A stretch of 64,000 bases of DNA from Actinophytocola sp044466355 (GCF_044466355.1 NZ_JBITMQ010000011.1:248001-312000); one strand, 5' to 3'; shown: positions 46,618-55,855, counted from the first letter of the stretch. Numbers and translations: made by a program. Notes: a model not told the origin generated them from the sequence alone.

Positions 46618-49600
46618 CGTCCACGGTGATCTCCCCGAGGGACATCGCGAAGGAACTCGGTCTGCCCGCTCCCACCGACGAACAGGCCGAGGTCATCGCC
46701 GCGCCCACCGAGCCGGCGCTGGTGGTCGCCGGGGCCGGCGCGGGCAAGACCGAGACCATGGCGGCGCGCGTGGTGTGGTTGGTCGCCAACGGCATCGTCA
46801 CCCCGGAGCGCGTGCTCGGGCTGACGTTCACCCGCAAGGCCGCGCGCCAGCTCGCCGACCGGGTCCGCGCGCGCCTGCGCAGGCTGGCCGGCTCGGCGTT
46901 GCCCCGGCGGCTCGACCCGAGCGGGCAACTGCTCGCCGACCTGTACGCGGGCGAGCCGACCGTGCTGACCTACCACGCGTACGCGGGTCGGCTCGTCGCC
47001 GAGCACGGGCTGCGGCTGCCCGTCGAGCCGGGCGCCCGCCTGCTGACCGAGACCGCCTGCTGGCAGCTCGCGCACCGCGTGGTGTCGACGTGGACCCAGG
47101 ACCTCGACACCGAGCGGGTGCCGGTCACGGTGACCCGCTACCTGCTGGACCTCGCCGGTGAGCTGGCCGAGCACCTGGTCGACCTCGACCGGCTGCGCGA
47201 GTACAGCGAGGACCTCGCGTCGACCATCGAGAACGCGCCCCGCGGCCCGCGCCAGCGCGCCGAACTGTCCCAGGACCTCAAGGAAGTCGTTGCCGCACAA
47301 CGGTTCCGGCTCGCGCTGCTGCCGCTCGTACAGGCCTACGCCGACGCGAAACGCAAGGAAGGCGCGCTCGACTTCGCCGAGCAGATGGCACTCGCCGCCC
47401 GGCTCGCCAGCACACAACCCGAGGTGGTGGCGGGGGAACGGGAGCGTTACGGCACCGCGTTGCTCGACGAGTACCAGGACACCGGCCACGCACAGCGCGT
47501 CCTGCTGCGGTCCCTGTTCGGTGACAAGACCCCGATGCCGGTGACCGCTGTGGGCGACCCGGTGCAGGCGATCTACGGCTGGCGCGGCGCGAGCGCGGCG
47601 AACCTGCCCCGGTTCGTCACCGACTTTCCCAAGCTGGACAACGAGGAGCTCGTGCCCGCCACCCGGTACGGCCTGCTGACGAGCTTCCGCAACCCACCGG
47701 AGGTGCTGGCACTCGCGAACGCGATCTCCGGCCCGTTGCGGGGGGCCGGGTTGGACGTCGACGAGCTGCGGGCGCCACCGGGGCGCGGCCCCGCGGACGT
47801 CCGGGTCGGGTTGTTCCCGGACGTGACCGCGGAGGTCGAGTGGCTGGCCGACGAGATCGCCCAGCGGTGGCACCTGGCCGCGGACGAACGGGACCGACCG
47901 CCGACCGCCGCGGTGCTCGTCCGGCGTCGCGCGGACATGACCGACATCGCGACCGCCTTGCGTGCCAGAGGGTTGCCGGTCGAGGTGGTCGGCATCGGCG
48001 GTCTGCTCGACGAGCCCGAGGTGCGCGACCTGACCTCGGCGCTGCGCGTGCTCATCGACCCGCTCGCCGGCGCTGCGGCCGCCCGCCTGCTGACCGGCGC
48101 GCGGTGGCGGCTCGGCGCGGCCGACCTCGCCGCGCTGTGGAAGCGTGCGGCCGAGCTGGGACGGGACTACCGACCCGACGGCGAAGGTCGACTTGTCGAC
48201 ATGGTGCCCGGTGAGGGGGCCGAGCAGGCCGGGCTGGTGGACGCGATCGACGACCCCGGCGAGGCCGCGCGGTACTCGATCGAGGGGTACCGGCGGATCC
48301 GCTCGCTCGGCGGTGAGCTGCGGATGCTGCGGCGTCGGCTCGACCAGCCGCTGCCCGAGCTGGTCGCGGACGTCGAACGCGCCATGCTGCTCGACGTCGA
48401 GGCGACCGCCAGGGTCGGCGGCGCCCGGCGGGCCCACCTGAACAAGTTCGCCGACGTCGTGTCCGACTACGCGCAGGCCAGCCCGTCGGCCAGCCTCGGC
48501 GCGCTGCTGGACTACCTGGCGGCGGCGGAGAGCGCGGAGGACGGCCTCGAACCGGGCGAGGTGGAGGTCGCCGAGGACCGGGTGCAGATCCTGACCGTGC
48601 ACAGCGCGAAGGGCCTCGAGTGGGAGATCGTGGCCGTGCCGCACCTGGTCAAGGACGTGTTCCCCAGCAGGAAGCGGACGTCGTGCTGGTTGCGTGCCGT
48701 CACCGAGCTGCCCGCCGCGCTGCGCGGTGACTCCGCCGACCTGCCGAAACTGGACCTGTCGGCCGCCGGGAACCGCAAGGAGGTCGAGGTCGAGCTGACC
48801 AACCACGCGGAGGCGTTCGCCGAGCGGGACCTCGTCGAGGAACGGCGCCTCTGCTATGTCGCGCTGACCCGGTCCGAGCGGACGCTGCTGGTGTCCGCGC
48901 ACTGGTGGGGCCGCACGGGCGCCAAGCCGAAGGGCCCGTCGGACTTCTTCACCGAGGTCGCGTCCGCCGTGGGCACCATGGACGAACAGGTCGCGTCCGT
49001 CGAGTTCATGGCGTCCGAACCCGAGGAGCACGAGGAGAACCCGCTCGCCAACGCCGAACGCACCGCGCTGTGGCCCGCGGACCCGCTGTCGCCCGCGCGC
49101 GGCCACATCGAGAACGCCGCGACGATGGTCCGCACCGAGCTGGCGTCGTTGCGGTCGGGGGAGCAGCTGTCGTTGGAACCCGACCCCGAGGGCTGGATCG
49201 CCGACACGGACGTGCTGCTCGCCGAGCGCGCGGCCGCCGCGAACCGGCACGAGGACGTGACCCTGCCCGACTCGATCTCGGTGAGCCAGCTGGTGGAACT
49301 GGCGCGCGACCCCGCGTCGCTGGCGCGCAGGCTGCGCCGCCCGCTGCCGTTCCCGCCGAACCCCGTCGCCCGGCGCGGGACGGCGTTCCACGCCTGGCTG
49401 GAGAAGCGGTTCGGGTCGCGGGCGTTGCTCGACCTCGACGAACTGCCCGGCTCCGCCGACGCCGAGGCCGCCGCGGACGCCGATCTGGAGGCCCTGCAGG
49501 AGGCGTTCCTGGCGTCGGACTGGGCGGAACGGTCGCCGACGGACGTCGAGGTGTCGTTCACCTGCGACGTCGACGGCATGACGTTGCGCGGGCGGCTCGA

Positions 49601-49859
49601 CGCGGTGTTCGCCGACACCGACGGCGGGTGGACCGTGGTCGACTGGAAGACCGGCGCGGTGCCGTCCGAGGAGGAGCTGCCCGCGTTGTCGGTGCAGCTC
49701 GCCGCGTACCGGCTGGCGTGGGCGAGCCTGTCCGGTGTGCCGGTGTCCCAGGTGCGTGCGGCGTTCCACTACGTGCGCTCCAACGTGACGTTGCGGCCGG
49801 TGGACCTGATGGACGCGCCCGCGCTGCGGACGTTGTTGCGGGGGATCCCGACCACCTGA
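46614..49859 (+). CDS. adnB: AdnB subunit of AdnAB helicase-nuclease (Rv3201c-like)
   Basis: 1081 residues starting at a GTG overlapping the adnA stop (GTGA). Motor domain: Walker A GAGAGKTET (40-48), Ia LGLTFTRKAARQLADR, II ALLDEYQDTGHAQ, III VGDPVQAIYGWRGASAAN, V/VI VQILTVHSAKGLEWEIVAVP and YVALTRSERTLLVSAHWW. The C-terminal nuclease has GRLDAVFADTDGGWTVVDWK with catalytic Asp, Asp, Lys. Both subunits therefore keep a motor and a nuclease, as known for mycobacterial AdnAB. Its last 91 bases overlap the convergent propeller gene. Confidence 0.92.
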   Translation: MTSTVISPRDIAKELGLPAPTDEQAEVIAAPTEPALVVAGAGAGKTETMAARVVWLVANGIVTPERVLGLTFTRKAARQLADRVRARLRRLAGSALPRRLDPSGQLLADLYAGEPTVLTYHAYAGRLVAEHGLRLPVEPGARLLTETACWQLAHRVVSTWTQDLDTERVPVTVTRYLLDLAGELAEHLVDLDRLREYSEDLASTIENAPRGPRQRAELSQDLKEVVAAQRFRLALLPLVQAYADAKRKEGALDFAEQMALAARLASTQPEVVAGERERYGTALLDEYQDTGHAQRVLLRSLFGDKTPMPVTAVGDPVQAIYGWRGASAANLPRFVTDFPKLDNEELVPATRYGLLTSFRNPPEVLALANAISGPLRGAGLDVDELRAPPGRGPADVRVGLFPDVTAEVEWLADEIAQRWHLAADERDRPPTAAVLVRRRADMTDIATALRARGLPVEVVGIGGLLDEPEVRDLTSALRVLIDPLAGAAAARLLTGARWRLGAADLAALWKRAAELGRDYRPDGEGRLVDMVPGEGAEQAGLVDAIDDPGEAARYSIEGYRRIRSLGGELRMLRRRLDQPLPELVADVERAMLLDVEATARVGGARRAHLNKFADVVSDYAQASPSASLGALLDYLAAAESAEDGLEPGEVEVAEDRVQILTVHSAKGLEWEIVAVPHLVKDVFPSRKRTSCWLRAVTELPAALRGDSADLPKLDLSAAGNRKEVEVELTNHAEAFAERDLVEERRLCYVALTRSERTLLVSAHWWGRTGAKPKGPSDFFTEVASAVGTMDEQVASVEFMASEPEEHEENPLANAERTALWPADPLSPARGHIENAATMVRTELASLRSGEQLSLEPDPEGWIADTDVLLAERAAAANRHEDVTLPDSISVSQLVELARDPASLARRLRRPLPFPPNPVARRGTAFHAWLEKRFGSRALLDLDELPGSADAEAAADADLEALQEAFLASDWAERSPTDVEVSFTCDVDGMTLRGRLDAVFADTDGGWTVVDWKTGAVPSEEELPALSVQLAAYRLAWASLSGVPVSQVRAAFHYVRSNVTLRPVDLMDAPALRTLLRGIPTT

Positions 49860-50578
49860 CCGCTTCCGGGGGCGACGAGTTCGCTCATGCCGCGCCATGT
49901 CGCGGTCGCGACGTAGATGGTCGTGCCGGTGACGACGCAGTCGAAGGCGCCGCGGTCGAGTGCTGTGCTGCTGAGGACCTCGCCGCCCTCGGCGACCTGC
50001 ACGCAGGCTTGGTTGGGGACGTCGGCGTACCAGACCGTGCCGTTGTCCGCGCTGATGCCGTCCGGCGCGGCGTGGTCGTCGAGTTCGGCCCAGGTGCGTC
50101 TGTTGGTGAGGCCGTCGTCAGTGATGTCGAACGCGGTGAGGCGGTGGGCGTACGACTCGGCGACGATCAGGGTGCGGTCGACGACCGTCATGCCGTTGGG
50201 GAAGGCGAGGTCGTCGGCGACCTGTGTCGTCGTGCTGCCCCGGACGCGGTGGATCGTGCCTCCCGGACCGTTGACGTAGACGTCGCCGTCGGGGTCGACC
50301 GTGATGTCGTTCCACGTGCCGTCGCCGAGGACCGCCGCGGTGGTGAGGGTGCCGTCCGGGGCGCGGTGGAGCAGTTTCCCTTCCGTCGACTGGACGATCA
50401 CCATGCCGTTGTCGGGGAGCCAGTCGAAGCAGAGGGGAAAGGAGCGGGTGGCGACCAGGGTTTCGTTCGCGGTCACGTCGAGGATCTCGCCCGAGGACCA
50501 GTCGGAGACGTAGAGGTGGTCGTCGTGCCAGCGGATGGACTCGAGCAGTCCTCGGCCGGAAAGCAGCAGTTCAGTCAT
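49769..50578 (-). CDS. SMP-30/gluconolactonase-like beta-propeller
   Basis: 269 residues from ATG 50578. Propeller blades show repeated D-G and N-G turns: ESIRWHDDHLYVSDWSSGEI, WNDITVDPDGDVYVNGPGG, FPNGMTVVDRTLIVAESYAH, PDGISADNGTVWYADVPNQA. Metal-ligand positions typical of the SMP-30 family (E, N, D) are plausible. Hydrolysis of a lactone or related ester is the family activity; the substrate is unknown. The reading frame continues 91 bases into adnB on the opposite strand, and the final 20 or so residues may be a non-conserved extension. Confidence 0.8.
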   Translation of the reverse strand: MTELLLSGRGLLESIRWHDDHLYVSDWSSGEILDVTANETLVATRSFPLCFDWLPDNGMVIVQSTEGKLLHRAPDGTLTTAAVLGDGTWNDITVDPDGDVYVNGPGGTIHRVRGSTTTQVADDLAFPNGMTVVDRTLIVAESYAHRLTAFDITDDGLTNRRTWAELDDHAAPDGISADNGTVWYADVPNQACVQVAEGGEVLSSTALDRGAFDCVVTGTTIYVATATWRGMSELVAPGSGQVVGIPRNNVRSAGASIRSTGRNVTLERT

Positions 50579-50629
50579 GCCGCGTATACGAACAGACAGG
50601 TCCGACAGCGACAGGTCGGCGAGGACGAG

Positions 50630-50776
50630 TTGTCCACAGGTGCTTCGGTTGTCCACAGGTACGTGCGCGCGACCCGAATTCGTCGCCCCCCACCGGTAGA
50701 CTGGCAAGGCGGGTGGCCCCCGGGATCGGGTGGGGCTTGAGGTTACGTTCTGGGCGCGGTGTTTTCGCAGCTCAGA
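50630..50776 (+). repeat. Family B repeat, copy 2
   Basis: TTGTCCACA boxes at 50630-50638 and 50649-50657, 19 bases apart with the same spacer as copy 1, then CACCGGTAGACTGGCAAGGC, GGGTGGCCCCCGGGATCGGG and GAGGTTACGTTCTGGG. Differences include ATG to AAG after the TAGACT box. Unlike the other family B copies it lies between divergent genes, upstream of the K+ channel. Confidence 0.85.
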
Positions 50777-50966
50777 GGGGATGCGGGCGGTTGGCGCCGG
50801 GTGTTGCGCCGGGCAGGCCGCCACGTCGATCGCGAGTCAGGCGGGCACTGCGCCAAGCCGTACCGCACCACGTTCGGGAAGACCAGCCACTGCGGCGGGA
50901 AGTGGCGGTCCATTGCCGGCAACGTCTGCGTCAACGAGGGCAACCACTTATTACTGAGGAATCGGC
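50777..50966 (+). other. Unassigned spacer before the K+ channel gene
   Basis: About 190 bases without a recognisable gene. A frame ending at 50957 and one running into the channel gene are open, but both translate to low-complexity or unfamiliar sequence (for example CAKPYRTTFGKTSHCGGKW) with no Shine-Dalgarno. It may be decayed DNA associated with the family B element. Nothing further is claimed. Confidence 0.4.
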
Positions 50967-50990
50967 GGGCCGCCACGCGCGTGGCGGCCC
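50967..50990. promoter_or_regulatory. 24-bp perfect palindrome before the K+ channel
   Basis: GGGCCGCCACGC and its exact complement meet without a spacer (50967-50990), 20 bases ahead of the GTG at 51011. It may be a hairpin terminator for transcription arriving from the left, an attenuator, or an operator. Confidence 0.6.
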
Positions 50991-51010
50991 CCACGGCTAA
51001 TCTCCCCACC

Positions 51011-52108
51011 GTGACCAGCCCTGACGAGCCCGGACACCGGCGTCTGCGCAAGCTCCGCTTCGCCGACCGGCTCACCGACCGGCCGGACCACTCCCTGGTC
51101 GGCGTGATCCGCATGCCGGAAACCACGACCAGCCCGATCACGTCCATCGTGCGGCGGGTCATCTGGGCGTTCATCGCGCTGATGGCGGCGGTGTTGATCG
51201 TGTACCTCGACCGGGACGGCTACCGCGACGGCAACGGCGACGGGTTGTCGTTCCTCGACTGCGTCTACTACGCCACCGTCTCGCTGTCGACCACCGGCTA
51301 CGGTGACATCACGCCGGTCAGCGCGTCGGCGCGCCTGATCAACGTCCTGGTCATCACCCCGCTGCGGGTCCTCTTCCTGATCGTCCTGGTCGGTACCACC
51401 CTGGCGGTGCTCACCGAGCGCTCCCGCCAGGCATTCAAGCTGCAACGATGGAGGTCGAAGGTGCGCGATCACGTGGTGGTCGTCGGATATGGCACCAAGG
51501 GCCGGTCCGCGGTGCGTTCCGTGCTGTCCGACGGTGTGGACCCCGAGCAGATCGTCGTGGTGGACACCGACCACACGATGCTGGAGGCCGCGTCCGCGCT
51601 CGGCCTCGTCACGGTGCACGGGTCCGGCACGCGTTCCGACGTGCTGCGGGTCGCCGGTGTGCCGAGGGCACGGGCCGTGGTCGTGGCCGCGAACCGCGAC
51701 GACTCGGCCGTGCTGGTCACCCTCACCGCCCGCGAACTGGCGCCCAAGGCGCAGATCGTGGCCGCTGTGCGGGAGGCGGAGAACGTGCACCTGCTGCGCC
51801 AGTCCGGCGCCAACCAGGTCGTCGTGTCGAGTGAGACCGCGGGCCGGCTGCTCGGCATGGCCACCCACACGCCGACGGTCGTGGACATGGTCGAGGACCT
51901 GATCACTCCGGAGTCCGGGCTCGCGATCGCCGAGCGGGACGTCGAGGAGAGCGAGATCGGCGGGTCGCCCCGGCACCTGCCGGACATCGTGCTCGGCGTG
52001 GTGCGCAACGGAAAGCTGTACCGCGTGGACCACCCGGAGGCGGACGCGGTGGAGTCCGGTGACCGGCTGCTGTACGTCAAGAAGGTCACGCGCGCGGACG
52101 ACGACTGA
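51011..52108 (+). CDS. Potassium channel with RCK/TrkA-N domain (Rv3200c-like)
   Basis: 365 residues from GTG 51011. Two membrane helices (about 48-66 and 108-134) flank a pore helix and the selectivity filter STTGYGDIT (TTGYGD at 94-99). A cytosolic TrkA-N domain follows (HVVVVGYGTKGRSAVRSVLS, with the GxGxxG-like nucleotide site) and a C-terminal TrkA-C-like part (VLGVVRNGKLYRVDHPEADA). Typical two-helix K+ channel with a regulatory gating ring; ligand NAD(H) or nucleotide is inferred. Next to adnAB and near nudC as in mycobacteria. Confidence 0.9.
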   Translation: MTSPDEPGHRRLRKLRFADRLTDRPDHSLVGVIRMPETTTSPITSIVRRVIWAFIALMAAVLIVYLDRDGYRDGNGDGLSFLDCVYYATVSLSTTGYGDITPVSASARLINVLVITPLRVLFLIVLVGTTLAVLTERSRQAFKLQRWRSKVRDHVVVVGYGTKGRSAVRSVLSDGVDPEQIVVVDTDHTMLEAASALGLVTVHGSGTRSDVLRVAGVPRARAVVVAANRDDSAVLVTLTARELAPKAQIVAAVREAENVHLLRQSGANQVVVSSETAGRLLGMATHTPTVVDMVEDLITPESGLAIAERDVEESEIGGSPRHLPDIVLGVVRNGKLYRVDHPEADAVESGDRLLYVKKVTRADDD

Positions 52109-52146
52109 CCTGTCGGATCGCCGCGGTCGTCTGACACGATCTGCGG

Positions 52147-52626
52147 GTGCGGATCTGGGGCGTGCTCATCCCGCGGGGCTACCTGCGGTGGGCGGCGGCG
52201 GGCACCGGGGTCGTGGTGCTCGGTGTGCTGATCGCCGTCCTCGTCAACACGGTCGGTCTGTTCGACGCGTCCCAGGAGGACCAGGGACAGAAGACGCGCG
52301 CATCCGTGGTGGCGGGCGTGCCCTGCGCTCGTGCCGGGGCGATGGAGACGGTGACGTTCACGGCGGGTGGGAAGGAACACCGGGCCCGGTTCGACGGCTG
52401 TGGCCACGCCAAGGGGGAGCCGGTCGAGGTCACCGTGCCCACCGGGCCGCTCGCCGGTGACCTGGTGGTGCACGCCGCCGACGCGGCGGTGGGCGACAGC
52501 AGGGACGGCGAAGGACTCGGCCTGTTGCTGATCGTGGTCAGCGGGATGGCAGGCGCGGCGTACGCGTTCCTCCTGCGCCGAGGCCCCCGGAACACCCCGC
52601 TACCCACCCCCCTCCGCCTGGCGTGA
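52147..52626 (+). CDS. Small two-helix membrane protein
   Basis: 159 residues. One membrane helix near the N-terminus (RWAAAGTGVVVLGVLIAVLV), an external loop of about 90 residues with two cysteines (GVPCARAGA and FDGCGHAKG) likely disulphide-bonded, and a second helix near the C-terminus (GLGLLLIVVSGMAGAAYAFL) ending in a basic tail. No recognised family. A family C repeat begins within 5 bases of its stop. Confidence 0.7.
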   Translation: MRIWGVLIPRGYLRWAAAGTGVVVLGVLIAVLVNTVGLFDASQEDQGQKTRASVVAGVPCARAGAMETVTFTAGGKEHRARFDGCGHAKGEPVEVTVPTGPLAGDLVVHAADAAVGDSRDGEGLGLLLIVVSGMAGAAYAFLLRRGPRNTPLPTPLRLA

Positions 52627-52628
52627 AA

Positions 52629-52809
52629 CCTCGCGAGTCGCGCGCCCAGACAGCGCGAGTCGCGTTGTCGAACACATCGAGTTGTCGGTTTCGTGCACAC
52701 ACCCAATCCGCGGGGACATGCACGAAATCGACAACTCGATATGCCTGGGAACGCGACTCGCGGTGTTCTGGCGCGCGACTCGCGGTGTTTTGGGGCGCGA
52801 CTCGCGGGG
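52629..52809. repeat. Family C hairpin element, copy 2
   Basis: Outer units CGCGAGTCGCG occur twice on the left (about 52631 and 52653); their complement CGCGACTCGCG occurs three times on the right (about 52752, 52774 and 52796), the last two in tandem units of about 21-22 bp with GGTGTTYTGG between. The core hairpin pairs 52678-52697 (starting CGAGTTGTCGG) with 52719-52738 (ending CGACAACTCG), 20 bp with one mismatch. It ends exactly at the stop codon of the convergent peptidase gene. Confidence 0.8.
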
Positions 52810-54042
52810 TTAGCTGACGTCTTCTGGTGGGGACAGCCAGGTGTTGCACTGGTAGGTGCGGTTCATTTGTGCGCCCTGTTCCCACCAGGCGATGGCGTGT
52901 GCGTCGCTGCCGTGGTCGCGGGGTGCGCCCGGGGTGTGGTCGCCGCGGTCCTGGGTGGTGCGGGCCTCGGTGAGGATGTTGTCGTCCACGGAGCCGCGGC
53001 CGTACGTGGCGGCCAGGAACATCCCGGAGAAGCACTGCGCCTGCAGTTCGAAGCGGCGGGACAGCTCCAGCCCGGGTTCGGTGTCGGCGCCCGCGTTGTA
53101 CCTGGCGTCCCAGTAGGTGTCCATGACGCCGCTCATGGCCTGCACGTGGTGCCCGTACTCGTGCGCGAGCACCGCCAGGTACACGCCGGGACGCGCGCCG
53201 TACATCTCTGTCTGCAGACCGGCGAACGGCATGTACAACGTGTTGTCGGAGCTGCAGTAGAACGCCGCGACCGCGCCGTTGCCCGCGGACACGTCACCGC
53301 ACGGGCTCGACCACTCCGTGCCCTCCGGGAATGCGATGCCCGGCGTGAAGAACGGCAGGCCCTGGTACTCCATGACCGGCTGCCACGCCGCGTCCAGGCA
53401 CGGCAGCGCGCTCTTGAAGAACGCCTCCGCGCCCGCGGGGCTGGTCTCCCAGCGGGCCAGGGTGCACGTCACGGCCGGGGTGCCGACGTCGCCGGCGAAC
53501 AGCGGGTTGTCCTCCAGCGCGTACACCGGTTGCGGCCCGGCCTGCGTGGTCTCCGTCGGCGTGTCCCGCGTGGTCTCCTCGGTCGTGGTCGTCGTCTCCG
53601 ACGTGGTCGTGGTGGTCTCGTAGGTGGTGGTCGTCGTGGTCGTGGTCGACGTGGTGGCCGGGTCGTCGCCGTAGCCGGTGTCGGCGACGCTGTCCCCCTT
53701 GTCGTTCATGGAGATCACGCCGACCATGGCGACGACGCCGAGCAGCACGACCACGATCATCGTGCCGACAAGAGCGGCCGTGTTGGACTTCTTGCTGGGC
53801 TGCAGCAGATGCTGGTGACCCGGGTACTGCAGCCACGGCGGTGTCGTCGGCCGAGGCGGGTACATGCCGGGCGGTGGGTACTGCGGTGGTGGGTACTGTG
53901 GCGCGTACTGCCCGGTGGGGTACTGCGGTGGCACCGGGTACGGCCGGGTGGGCGGTGGGAGATAGCCGGGAGGCAACGGTCTCGCGTGCGGCGGCGGCAG
54001 CGGCCCGGTCGGTCGCCACGGACCCTGCGGCGGCTGCGTCAT
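52810..54042 (-). CDS. Neutral zinc metallopeptidase (YpfJ-like) with Pro-rich and Thr-rich regions
   Basis: 410 residues. A cytosolic Pro/Tyr/Gln-rich segment (GQYAPQYPPPQYPPPGMYPP, about 20-65) precedes one membrane helix (ALVGTMIVVVLLGVVAMVGV). Then comes an external Thr-rich linker (TTSTTTTTTTTYETTTTTSE) and the peptidase domain with zinc motif VLAHEYGHHVQAMSG and a downstream Asp/Glu-rich third-ligand region (FELQAQCFSGMFLA). It belongs to the PF04228 type. It is anchored with its active site outside the membrane. Substrate unknown. Confidence 0.88.
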   Translation of the reverse strand: MTQPPQGPWRPTGPLPPPHARPLPPGYLPPPTRPYPVPPQYPTGQYAPQYPPPQYPPPGMYPPRPTTPPWLQYPGHQHLLQPSKKSNTAALVGTMIVVVLLGVVAMVGVISMNDKGDSVADTGYGDDPATTSTTTTTTTTYETTTTTSETTTTTEETTRDTPTETTQAGPQPVYALEDNPLFAGDVGTPAVTCTLARWETSPAGAEAFFKSALPCLDAAWQPVMEYQGLPFFTPGIAFPEGTEWSSPCGDVSAGNGAVAAFYCSSDNTLYMPFAGLQTEMYGARPGVYLAVLAHEYGHHVQAMSGVMDTYWDARYNAGADTEPGLELSRRFELQAQCFSGMFLAATYGRGSVDDNILTEARTTQDRGDHTPGAPRDHGSDAHAIAWWEQGAQMNRTYQCNTWLSPPEDVS

Positions 54043-54082
54043 CCCCGTCTCCCCCTACTTGTCTCAGACAGCGGGTGAGCAT

Positions 54083-55855
54083 ATGGGCACTCGACTATCC
54101 TCCGCAGGCGTGTTGGCGAAGTGGGGGATTCCCGCGGCGGCGTTGGCCGCGTGTGCGCTGGTAGGACTGGCTCATCCGGCCGTGGCGGAGCAGCCGACCG
54201 TGCCGGTGGTGCCGTCGCCGCCGTCGACGGTGCCCACGCTGAAGTGGCCGGGACAGCCCTTGCCGAGCAACGACTTCGACGACCTGAACCCCACGAAGCC
54301 GTCCGGACCCGCCGACGAGGACACGCCACCGACCGGCCCGCGCCCGCTGCTCCCGGAGAGCGTCAACATCGCGCTGAAGGTGGAGCGCGACGGCAGCCTG
54401 TCGGTGACCGAACAGGTCTTCGTGCAGGCACGCAAGACGATGACGCGCCGCGCGCCGCTGCGCATCCAGGCCGGGGACGACCGCGACCGCGTGTTCACGA
54501 TCCGGGACGTGCGGGTCACCGGCAACGGCAGGACCGAGGTCACCGGCGACCAGTTCGTCATGGCGCTCGGCGAGGGCGCCACCACGGTCTCGTACAAGGT
54601 GGACGGTGCGGTCACCGACGTCGCCGGGCACCAGGAGGTGCGGTGGCAGGTCGCGAGCGGCTGGGACACGAAGGTCCGGCTGCTGCGTGCCTCGTTCATC
54701 GCGCCCGCCCGGCCGGAGGCGGTCGTCTGCCTGGCCGGGGCGTTCGGCACCGACTCGCCGTGCGGGTCGGCACTGGCTGACTCGTCGCAGGTTCTGCGTG
54801 TGGTGCAAGAAGGTCTGCCCGCCGGGCAGCGGGTCGACCTGACCGTGAACCTGCCCGCGGGCACGGTCGGGGCCAACGCCAGGTTCGACGACGTCGGCAC
54901 GGCGGGCGCGTTCGCGCTCACCGCGGCGAGCGGGGTCGGTCTCGGCGCGCTGGTACTGCTGCTGATCGGCGGGTTCCTGCTGTTGTGGCTGGCCAGGGGC
55001 CGGGACGCGCGTGCGCTCGCCGGTGACGTCGCGCCGGTGGAGTTGCTGATGACCGGCGACGGTGGCCGTGTCGCGTTCGCCTCGCCGGACGGGGTGCTGC
55101 CCGGGCAGGTCGGCACGGTCGTCGACGAGCGGGTGGACGTCGCGGACGTGACCGCCACCGTGGTCGACCTTGCCGTGCGCAACTACCTGTCGGTGCGCGA
55201 GACGGGGCCGAACACGTGGGCGCTGATGCGCCGCAACCCGCCGGACGCCTCGCTCACCGACTACGAACGGGCCGTCTACCGGCAGGTTCTCGGTGACGCC
55301 CCCGAGGTCTCCCTCGCGGCGCTCCGCGTCGACATCGGTGCGGTCCGTGAGGCGATGTACACCGACGTCGTGAAGCGGGAGTGGTTCGCGCGCAGGCCCG
55401 ACCACGACCGGTCCCTGTGGTCGCTGGTCGGGGTGCTGCTCGCGGTGGTCGGCATCGCCGCGACCGTGGTGCTGGCACTGACCGCCGGGCACGCACTCCT
55501 GGGCCTGGTCCTCGTGGTCGGCGGGCTCGGCCTCGCCTTCGGCGCTCGGATGATGCCCGCGCGGACCAGGCGCGGTTCCGTGCTGGTGCAGCAGATCCGC
55601 GGTTTGCTGAACTACCTGCGCACCACGGAGGCCGGGACGATCCCCGCCGCCGACCGGGAGATGGTGCTGTCGCGGTCGTTGCCGTACGCCGTGGTGCTGG
55701 GCGAGGTGGAGGGGTGGGTGCGCCGGTTCGCCGACCTCGACGCGGCGGCGGACGGGACACCCGGGATCTACTGGTACGAGACGGACACACCCGCCGAGTT
55801 CCCCGCCCGGTTCGCCGCGTTCCTGCTCGCACTCGACGCGGCGCTGGGCCGGTGA
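54083..55855 (+). CDS. DUF2207 membrane protein
   Basis: About 590 residues from ATG 54083 (TTG 54059 is also open). A signal peptide ends near VGLAHPAVAEQ. The extracytoplasmic DUF2207 domain (LKVERDGSLSVTEQVFVQAR, VRWQVASGWDTKVRLLRASF) is followed by one helix (ALTAASGVGLGALVLLLIGG), a cytosolic region, and two more helices (LWSLVGVLLAVVGIAATVVL, HALLGLVLVVGGLGLAFGAR). DUF2207 proteins are of unknown function. Its GTGA end starts the next gene. Confidence 0.85.
   Translation: MGTRLSSAGVLAKWGIPAAALAACALVGLAHPAVAEQPTVPVVPSPPSTVPTLKWPGQPLPSNDFDDLNPTKPSGPADEDTPPTGPRPLLPESVNIALKVERDGSLSVTEQVFVQARKTMTRRAPLRIQAGDDRDRVFTIRDVRVTGNGRTEVTGDQFVMALGEGATTVSYKVDGAVTDVAGHQEVRWQVASGWDTKVRLLRASFIAPARPEAVVCLAGAFGTDSPCGSALADSSQVLRVVQEGLPAGQRVDLTVNLPAGTVGANARFDDVGTAGAFALTAASGVGLGALVLLLIGGFLLLWLARGRDARALAGDVAPVELLMTGDGGRVAFASPDGVLPGQVGTVVDERVDVADVTATVVDLAVRNYLSVRETGPNTWALMRRNPPDASLTDYERAVYRQVLGDAPEVSLAALRVDIGAVREAMYTDVVKREWFARRPDHDRSLWSLVGVLLAVVGIAATVVLALTAGHALLGLVLVVGGLGLAFGARMMPARTRRGSVLVQQIRGLLNYLRTTEAGTIPAADREMVLSRSLPYAVVLGEVEGWVRRFADLDAAADGTPGIYWYETDTPAEFPARFAAFLLALDAALGR

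Noticed and set aside
46344..49898. Minus-strand open frame of about 1180 codons
   Set aside because: Antisense to adnB; low-complexity Arg/Gly/His translation without any domain.
50730..50957. 76-codon plus-strand frame after family B copy 2
   Set aside because: Begins inside the repeat and encodes Ala/Thr/Ser/Gly-rich low-complexity sequence; no ribosome site.
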